Assembly (NCBI GenBank): GCA_020631315.1
Contig: JAHDHM010000123.1
Location: forward strand, 1-7,645
From: Acidimicrobiales bacterium
GTDB taxonomy: Bacteria; Actinomycetota; Acidimicrobiia; Acidimicrobiales; Poriferisodaliceae
DNA length: 7,645 bases
Direction: 5' to 3'
Shown: positions 1 to 3,871 of the stretch, in pieces
Layout: every line of letters begins with the position of its first letter
Numbering within the stretch: the stretch's first letter is position 1
The notes under the pieces: model-generated
What the model saw: the letters and a program-made list of their open reading frames with translations, nothing else
What the model was told of the DNA's origin: nothing
The model's database searches: none
Translations under genes and position numbers: made by a program

Positions 1-777
1 AACCCCGACGGTCGCCTCGTCGCCTACGGCGTTCGTGAGCACGCCATGGGTGCCATCGCCAACGGCATGGCCCTCCACGGCGGCATCGTCCCGGTGGTCG
101 GCACGTTCCTCGTGTTCGCCGACTACATGCGTGCCGCCGTGCGCCTGTCGGCGCTCTCGCACGCCAAGGTCGTCTACGTCTGGACCCACGACTCCGTCGG
201 CGTCGGCGAGGACGGCCCGACCCATCAGCCGGTCGAGCAGCTCGCCTCTCTGCGCGCCATCCCCGGGCTCGACGTGTTCCGCCCTGCCGACGCCACCGAG
301 GTCGCCGGCGCCTACGCCGCAGCGCTCGAGACCGACGGTCCGGCCGCGATGATCCTGTCGCGCCAGAACCTGCCCGTGTTGGAGGCAACCCGCGCCGACG
401 CCGTCGCCCGCGGCGCCTACGCACTGAACGACGTCGACGAGCCGGACGTCGTGCTCGTCGGCACCGGCAGCGAGGTGCAGCTGTGCGTCGCAGCCGCCGA
501 GCAGCTCGCCACCGAGGGCACCTGGGCCAGGGTCGTCTCCCTCCCGTGCTGGGAGCGCTTCGAAGAGCAGGACGACGACTACCAGGCGTCGCTGTTCCCC
601 GACGGCGTGCCCGCGGTCTCGGTCGAGGCCGGCGTCAGCATGGGCTGGGCCCGGTACGCCGACGCCCACGTCGCCATCGACCGCTTCGGCATGTCCGGCC
701 CGGGCAGCCAGGTCATGACCGAGCTCGGCATCACCACCGAGGCGGTCGTCGAGGCAGCCCGTACCCTGCTCGACTGA
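1..777 (+). CDS. tkt: Transketolase, C-terminal part (5' end outside window)
   Basis: This is the last 258 residues of transketolase, the thiamine-diphosphate enzyme that moves two-carbon ketol units between sugar phosphates in the cytoplasmic non-oxidative pentose phosphate pathway. The frame is open from base 1, so the N-terminal ThDP pyrophosphate-binding half lies upstream. Visible motifs, numbered in the fragment, are GVREHAM at 10-16, whose Glu13 matches the catalytic glutamate contacting the ThDP pyrimidine, and THDSVGVGEDGPTHQPVEQ at 62-80. The latter contains the family's substrate-binding residues His63, Asp71 and His75. The RQNLPVL segment and the C-terminal transketolase domain follow and end in a TGA stop. 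The transaldolase gene begins 38 bp downstream on the same strand, the usual tkt-tal pairing of actinobacteria. Identification is firm. Only the full length and start cannot be judged. Confidence 0.96.
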   Translation, partial: NPDGRLVAYGVREHAMGAIANGMALHGGIVPVVGTFLVFADYMRAAVRLSALSHAKVVYVWTHDSVGVGEDGPTHQPVEQLASLRAIPGLDVFRPADATEVAGAYAAALETDGPAAMILSRQNLPVLEATRADAVARGAYALNDVDEPDVVLVGTGSEVQLCVAAAEQLATEGTWARVVSLPCWERFEEQDDDYQASLFPDGVPAVSVEAGVSMGWARYADAHVAIDRFGMSGPGSQVMTELGITTEAVVEAARTLLD

Positions 778-805
778 GCACCCACACGACTCGTCGACTG
801 AGCAC
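770..805 (+). repeat. Short direct duplication of the tkt stop region
   Basis: The 12-mer TCGACTGAGCAC occurs at 770-781, where it contains the tkt stop codon, and again at 794-805, just before the transaldolase ribosome binding site. The offset is 24 bp, a multiple of three, so the second copy puts another TGA in the tkt frame at 799-801. It resembles a local tandem duplication of the gene's end, but an effect on expression is not evident. Confidence 0.6.
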
Positions 806-815
806 GGAGCGCACC

Positions 816-1901
816 ATGCCCGAACTGTCCGCACTCGATCAGCTCGGCCAGAGCCCCTGGCTCGACAACCTCCGCCGTGACTGGCTGGCAGATGGCACCC
901 TCGACGAGTGGATCTCGAGCGGCATCCGCGGCCTCACGTCGAACCCGTCGATCTTCCAGAAGGCCATCGCCGGCTCCGACGACTACGACGAGCAGTTCCG
1001 CTCGCTGGTCGAAGGCGGCACCTCGGTCGAAGACGCCTACTGGGAGTTGGTGACGGCCGACATCGAGGGCGCGCTCGCGGCGCTGCGTCCGGTCTACGAC
1101 GCCTCCGGCGGCACGGACGGTTTCGTGTCGGTCGAGGTCGACCCGTCGCTGGCTCGCGACACCGCCGGCACCACTGCGGCAGCACGTGAACTGCACACCT
1201 CGATCGACGAACCGAACCTGATGGTGAAGATCCCCGGCACCGCCGAGGGGCTCCCTGCCATCCAGCAGATGATCAGCGAGAAGCGCTCGATCAACGTGAC
1301 GCTGATCTTCAGCGTCCAGCGCTACCGCGAGGTCATGGAGGCCTACCTGGCCGGCCTCGAAGCCGCCGAGGGCGACCTGTCCCAGGTGGCCAGCGTCGCC
1401 TCGTTCTTCATCAGCCGCGTCGACAACGAGATCGACGGGCGTCTCGACGCCATCGGCACACCTGAGGCTGCCGCGCTGCGGGGCAAGATCGCGGTCGACA
1501 ACGCGAAGGCCGCCTACGTGGCGTTCCTCGACACGTTCTCCGGACCGCGCTGGCAGGCACTCGCCGCTCGTGGTGCCCAGGTGCAGCGACCGTTGTGGGC
1601 CTCGACGTCCACGAAGGATCCGTCCTACCCCGACACGCTGTACGTCGACACCCTGATCGGTCCCGAGACGGTCAACACCATGCCCGACAACACGATCGAG
1701 GCCTGGGTCGACCACGGTGCCGCCGAACGCTCCCTCGACGACGAGCTGACGGAGGCGATGCGCCGCCTCGATGCGCTCGCCGCCGTCGGTGTCGACATCG
1801 AAGAGGTCGCCCAGCTCCTGGAGGACCAGGGCGTCGACAGCTTCGTCCAGGCGTTCGACTCGCTCCTCACGACCTTGTCGGAGAAGGCCGCCACCTTCTG
1901 A
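816..1901 (+). CDS. tal: Transaldolase
   Basis: Transaldolase transfers a dihydroxyacetone unit between sedoheptulose 7-phosphate and glyceraldehyde 3-phosphate through a Schiff base with a lysine, completing the non-oxidative pentose phosphate branch with transketolase. The product is 361 residues, a normal size for the long actinobacterial type. Visible landmarks are the N-terminal TSNPSIF motif (41-47), the active-site segment NLMVKIPGT with Lys138 as the likely Schiff-base lysine, and the later STKDPSYPDTLYVDTLIGP and NTMPDNT segments. The frame is open well upstream into tkt, but ATG 816 is chosen because GGAG at 806-809 sits 6 nt before it and the protein then starts as family members do (MPELSALDQLGQSPWLD). 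It is probably cotranscribed with tkt. In many actinobacteria zwf, opcA and pgl follow tal, but here a convergent phenylalanine hydroxylase gene follows instead. Confidence 0.96.
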   Translation: MPELSALDQLGQSPWLDNLRRDWLADGTLDEWISSGIRGLTSNPSIFQKAIAGSDDYDEQFRSLVEGGTSVEDAYWELVTADIEGALAALRPVYDASGGTDGFVSVEVDPSLARDTAGTTAAARELHTSIDEPNLMVKIPGTAEGLPAIQQMISEKRSINVTLIFSVQRYREVMEAYLAGLEAAEGDLSQVASVASFFISRVDNEIDGRLDAIGTPEAAALRGKIAVDNAKAAYVAFLDTFSGPRWQALAARGAQVQRPLWASTSTKDPSYPDTLYVDTLIGPETVNTMPDNTIEAWVDHGAAERSLDDELTEAMRRLDALAAVGVDIEEVAQLLEDQGVDSFVQAFDSLLTTLSEKAATF

Positions 1902-1920
1902 TCAGGCTGCGTCTGGTCAG
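1898..1920 (+). terminator. Hairpin between convergent tal and phhA (possible terminator)
   Basis: CTGATCAG (1898-1905) can pair with CTGGTCAG (1913-1920) around a 7-nt loop, giving an 8-bp stem with one G-U wobble on the plus strand. It overlaps the tal stop codon and lies in the 45-bp gap between two convergent genes, where a terminator is expected. There is no T-tract on either side, so an intrinsic terminator of the classical type is not shown. Confidence 0.4.
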
Positions 1921-1946
1921 GCCGCTCGCTCAGCTTCCGGCGGCGG

Positions 1947-2777
1947 CTACGCGGCCGCGGACGACGCCTCGCTGAGCAACCGCTCGACGAGATCGTCGTC
2001 GACCACGTCGAAGAACCCACCGACGACGTCGACGGCCTCGGCAACGCTGCGCGCCCCGAACAGCACCGGCTGATAGTGATCGATGTCGTAGTCGAGGGTG
2101 CCCATCGAGGCGAGATCGAGCGGACGGATGTCGGCGTGCCGGGAGAACCACTGCAGCTCACCCATCGACGAGAGCAAGCCCGCTCCGTAGGCACGCGGTC
2201 GACCGTGCTGATCGACGATGACGCCGAACTCGGCCGAGAACCAGAACACGTCGGCGACGAACTGCACCGCTCGCTGCGTCTGCAGTCGCTCGATCGCGGC
2301 ACCCGCCATGACGTGCAGTTGGGCGAGCCCGTCGTCGGCGAGCAGTGTGCCGTGGCCGAGCACCTCGTGAATGACGTCAGGTTCGGGCGTGTACAGCGGG
2401 TTCGAGTGATGCCGTACGTACTGCGTCGACAGGAAGCGGCCCCGGGCCAGGCTGCCGAAGAACTCCCTCACCGGCACCAAGCCGGGCACGGCCCGGAACT
2501 CGAACCCCGTCAGCGGACGGAGCCGTCGAGTGACCTCGGCGAGTTGCGGCACCTCGTCGACGGGCAGGCCGAGCCGCTCGGCAGCGACGAGCACCTCAGG
2601 CGCTGCGTGTTCCTCCCAGGCGGTCCGCAGCGCGGTGGCGGCGACCGACCAGGTCGCGTGCTCGTCAGCCGTGTAGGTGATGTCGGTCGGTTCCGCACTC
2701 GACCCCGCTGCGAGGCGAGCGATCTCGTCCCGTCGTCGTACGTACTCAGCGGACACGAACTCGGTATCGACCTCCAT
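1947..2777 (-). CDS. phhA: Phenylalanine 4-monooxygenase (phenylalanine hydroxylase)
   Basis: This non-haem iron, pterin-dependent aromatic amino acid hydroxylase converts L-phenylalanine and O2 to L-tyrosine in the cytoplasm. The 276-residue product is the size of single-domain bacterial enzymes, which lack the regulatory ACT domain of animal proteins. The 2-His-1-Glu iron site is visible: HEVLGH gives His137 and His142, and WFSAEFGV gives Glu183. Other family signatures are RFLSTQYVRHHSNPLYTPEPD (split over 114-134) and RAYGAGLLSSMGEL (195-208). The ATG at 2777 is preceded, about 13 nt away, by an AAGGTG Shine-Dalgarno-like stretch (2791-2796). An Lrp/AsnC regulator is divergently transcribed 93 bp away and is the likely local controller. 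No pterin-4a-carbinolamine dehydratase (phhB), the usual cofactor-recycling partner, is in the window. The iron ligands make tyrosine or tryptophan hydroxylase activity the only close alternative. These are rare in bacteria. Confidence 0.95.
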   Translation of the reverse strand: MEVDTEFVSAEYVRRRDEIARLAAGSSAEPTDITYTADEHATWSVAATALRTAWEEHAAPEVLVAAERLGLPVDEVPQLAEVTRRLRPLTGFEFRAVPGLVPVREFFGSLARGRFLSTQYVRHHSNPLYTPEPDVIHEVLGHGTLLADDGLAQLHVMAGAAIERLQTQRAVQFVADVFWFSAEFGVIVDQHGRPRAYGAGLLSSMGELQWFSRHADIRPLDLASMGTLDYDIDHYQPVLFGARSVAEAVDVVGGFFDVVDDDLVERLLSEASSAAA

Positions 2778-2818
2778 GACACGAGCGTGCCACCTTGATG
2801 CGCTTCATCTTCCTGTCG

Positions 2819-2831
2819 ATGGAAATTGCAT
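2819..2831. promoter_or_regulatory. AT-rich palindrome, candidate Lrp/AsnC operator
   Basis: ATGGAAATTGCAT is a 13-bp near-perfect palindrome with a single mismatched pair apart from the central base. Short AT-centred dyads of this type are typical binding sites of Lrp/AsnC proteins. It lies just upstream of and touching the candidate -10 box of the regulator gene, and between the two divergent genes, so binding could affect both. Assignment to this regulator is inferred from position. Confidence 0.45.
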
Positions 2832-2832
2832 A

Positions 2833-2850
2833 CGATCAGTCCGCTGATCG
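2833..2850. promoter_or_regulatory. Perfect 7-bp inverted repeat in lrp leader
   Basis: CGATCAG (2833-2839) and CTGATCG (2844-2850) form a perfect inverted repeat with a 4-nt spacer, immediately downstream of the first palindrome. It would lie at or just after the predicted transcription start of the regulator gene, so it could be a second operator or a small leader hairpin upstream of the GGAG ribosome binding site at 2859-2862. Which of these applies cannot be decided from sequence. Confidence 0.45.
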
Positions 2851-2870
2851 AGCCCGTTGGAGATGAACGT

Positions 2871-3311
2871 ATGCCCGATGCACCCATCGACGACATCGAC
2901 GAGATGATCGTCCGTGAGCTGCGCGCCGACGGTCGCCTGTCCGTCCCCCGCCTCGCCGAACGCGTCGGCATCAGTCGAGCGAACGCCTACGCCCGGTTCG
3001 ATCGCCTCGTCGAGGATGGCGTGATCACCGGCTTCACCGCCACGACCGACCCACGTTCACTCGGCCTCGACGTGGCCGCACTCATCCAGATCTCGAGCGA
3101 CCAGCAGCACTGGCCACGCCTGAAACAGGAGTTGCTCGCTGCACCCGGCGTCGAGTGGCTCGGGATGGGCGCAGGCGAGTTCGACTTCGTCGCCCTCGTC
3201 CGGGCCCGCACTCTCGACGACCTCCGCGACGTCGTCCTGCGCCACGTCCTCGCCGTCGACGGCGTCCAGAACAGCCATACCACCGTCCTCCTCGACGAGT
3301 CCCGCCCCTGA
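2871..3311 (+). CDS. Lrp/AsnC-family transcriptional regulator
   Basis: A 146-residue DNA-binding regulator of the Lrp/AsnC (feast/famine) family. These proteins form dimers and octamers and respond to amino acids. The N-terminal winged helix covers about 6-55 (IDDIDEMIVRELRADGR, then the recognition helix VGISRANAYARFDRL). The C-terminal ligand-sensing RAM domain covers about 66-142 and includes GEFDFVALV (102-110), matching the family's G-x-(Y/F)-D effector-site strand. ATG 2871 is chosen over an in-frame TTG at 2826 because GGAG (2859-2862) lies 8 nt upstream and the resulting protein starts like its relatives. The divergent neighbour is phenylalanine hydroxylase, so phenylalanine or tyrosine is the likely effector and the intergenic palindromes the likely operators. 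Similar regulator-hydroxylase pairs are known in other bacteria, but the effector here is inference. Confidence 0.93.
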   Translation: MPDAPIDDIDEMIVRELRADGRLSVPRLAERVGISRANAYARFDRLVEDGVITGFTATTDPRSLGLDVAALIQISSDQQHWPRLKQELLAAPGVEWLGMGAGEFDFVALVRARTLDDLRDVVLRHVLAVDGVQNSHTTVLLDESRP

Positions 3312-3316
3312 AGCGC

Positions 3317-3391
3317 ACCTGTCGGTTGCGGTGCTGGTCCCGCACACACCTGTCGGTTGCGGTGCTGGTCCCGCACACCTGTCGGTTGCGG
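3317..3391 (+). repeat. Tandem repeat of 29-31 bp, 2.5 copies, between lrp and hxlR
   Basis: A unit beginning ACCTGTCGGTTGCGG and continuing through GTGCTGGTCCCGCAC starts at 3317 and 3348. A third, truncated copy (15 bp) runs 3377-3391. The periods are 31 and 29 bp because the first copy has an extra AC. Each copy contains GGTTGC (3324, 3355 and 3384), the half-site of the palindrome that follows. The first two copies can also fold a weak 5-bp hairpin (TGCGG/CCGCA). The array begins 5 bp after the lrp stop and runs into the HxlR promoter region. Its origin is unknown, and no protein-coding role is supported. Confidence 0.85.
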
Positions 3392-3422
3392 AAGGCAACC
3401 AACTTGGTTTCAGATCGCAACC
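3384..3422. promoter_or_regulatory. Two tandem 17-bp operators, candidate HxlR binding sites
   Basis: GGTTGC-N5-GCAACC at 3384-3400 is a perfect dyad, and GGTTTC-N5-GCAACC at 3406-3422 is the same design with one mismatch. Their centres are 22 bp apart, about two helical turns, placing them on the same DNA face. The junction between them also forms a perfect odd palindrome, AACCAACTTGGTT (3397-3409). The second site overlaps the predicted -35 box and spacer, the classic position for repression. Dimeric HxlR proteins bind dyads of this size, so autoregulation by the adjacent regulator is the natural inference. Confidence 0.6.
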
Positions 3423-3432
3423 CACCTACAGT
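3404..3432 (+). promoter_or_regulatory. Predicted hxlR-fbiC promoter, leaderless
   Basis: TTGGTT (3404-3409) and TACAGT (3427-3432) are spaced by 17 bp and match sigma-70-type -35 and -10 boxes in 3 and 4 of 6 positions. Transcription would begin near 3439-3440, which is the GTG chosen as the HxlR start. No Shine-Dalgarno sequence precedes that codon. The mRNA would thus be leaderless, which is common in actinobacteria. The prediction rests on spacing and agreement with the coding start, not on strong box matches. Confidence 0.5.
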
Positions 3433-3439
3433 GCGCTGC

Positions 3440-3724
3440 GTGGATTCGATCACCCGCACCCTCGACCTCGTGGGCGACCGCTGGACGTTGCTGATCCTGC
3501 GCGGCACGTTCCGGGGCCTGCATCGGTTCTCCGAGCTGCACGACGACCTCGGCATCGCCAAGAACCTGTTGTCCGACCGGCTGACCCGTCTGGTCGACGC
3601 CGGCATCCTCGCCAAGGTCCCCTACCAGGAGCGCCCGGTGCGCCACGAATACCGACTGACCGAAAAGGGCCGCGAGCTCTCCCCCGCCCTCATCGCACTC
3701 ATGCAGTGGGGCGACCGTTGGTGA
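3440..3724 (+). CDS. HxlR-family winged-helix regulator, ended by an early TGA
   Basis: The 94-residue product is a complete HxlR (DUF24) DNA-binding domain: TLDLVGDRWTLLILRG (7-22), the recognition-helix region GIAKNLLSDRLTRLVDAG, the wing segment with VRHEYRLTEKGREL, and the final helix ending MQWGDRW. HxlR proteins are dimeric one-domain repressors or activators, often redox- or metabolite-responsive. The family's usual N-terminal cysteine position is Asp here. GTG 3440 is chosen because it gives the normal family N-terminus and coincides with the predicted transcription start. A GTG at 3431 is the alternative. In longer relatives, WGDRW is followed by a Cys-rich tail. Here a TGA comes directly after it, but the same frame continues with tail-like sequence to 3871 (listed separately). 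The gene is upstream of fbiC on the same strand and probably in one transcript with it. Confidence 0.85.
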   Translation: MDSITRTLDLVGDRWTLLILRGTFRGLHRFSELHDDLGIAKNLLSDRLTRLVDAGILAKVPYQERPVRHEYRLTEKGRELSPALIALMQWGDRW

Positions 3725-3871
3725 GGCGCGGCCGAACCGCCTGTCGGGTTGCTGCACTCGTGCTGCGAGACGCCGATCGAGCTCGAAGTGCGCTGCCCCA
3801 GCTGCGAACGAGCGGTCGCCGCCACCGAGATCACGTCCAGCGCCGAGCTCGCCACGGAGGTGTCGGCATGA
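3725..3871 (+). pseudogene. Cys-rich C-terminal segment of the HxlR gene, behind the in-frame TGA
   Basis: After the TGA at 3722-3724 the same frame stays open for 48 codons and closes with a TGA at 3869-3871 that overlaps the fbiC start as ATGA. The translation runs GAAEPPVGLLHSCC, then ELEVRCPSCERAV. This gives H-x2-C followed by C-x2-C, the pattern of the small zinc-ribbon-like tail found after WGDRW in extended HxlR proteins. Only about six of the 48 codons end in A or T, as in neighbouring genes, so the segment still looks coding. It may be the freshly separated 3' end of a pseudogenised gene, a segment expressed by TGA read-through, or an artefact of one wrong base. There is no convincing start with a ribosome binding site for separate translation. 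Confidence 0.65.
3856..3860 (+). promoter_or_regulatory. Ribosome binding site of fbiC
   Basis: GGAGG lies 7 nt upstream of ATG 3868, an optimal Shine-Dalgarno arrangement. It decides the fbiC start, since the frame is open for more than 500 bp further upstream through non-homologous sequence. It sits inside the Cys-rich HxlR segment. Confidence 0.9.

Larger units (their letters stand above)
2778..2870. promoter_or_regulatory. Divergent phhA / lrp control region
   Basis: This 93-bp gap separates divergent start codons and must hold both promoters. A TACGAT (2831-2836) could be the -10 box for the rightward regulator gene, with only a poor -35 match near 2808-2813. No convincing leftward promoter boxes were found. 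The segment around 2819-2836 is more AT-rich than its surroundings and contains the two dyads listed separately. Confidence 0.5.

Noticed and set aside
579..1715. Long minus-strand open frame (378 codons) opposite tkt-tal
   Set aside because: It is antisense to well-identified tkt and tal coding sequence, has no recognisable domain, and long antisense frames are expected where third positions are almost all G or C.
2076..2798. Plus-strand open frame (240 codons) opposite phenylalanine hydroxylase
   Set aside because: It is antisense to a gene with intact iron-site motifs, has no domain of its own, and its composition is what a complementary frame would give.
3317..3391. CRISPR array or attachment site after lrp
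   Set aside because: Copies abut directly without spacers, and there is no integrase or tRNA gene in the window.
3722..3724. Selenocysteine codon in the HxlR gene
   Set aside because: I see no convincing selenocysteine-insertion hairpin right after the TGA, and the position follows WGDRW, where relatives have no conserved cysteine.
3740..3752. Extra copy of the CCTGTCGGTTGC repeat core behind the HxlR TGA
   Set aside because: The segment matches the core only with one inserted G and the similarity stops there. It also lies within sequence that looks coding, so chance similarity is more likely.
3331..3867. Upstream in-frame extension of fbiC
   Set aside because: The extension is Arg/Pro-rich, out of frame with the HxlR gene it crosses, and unlike FbiC N-termini. 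A strong GGAGG site fixes the start at 3868.
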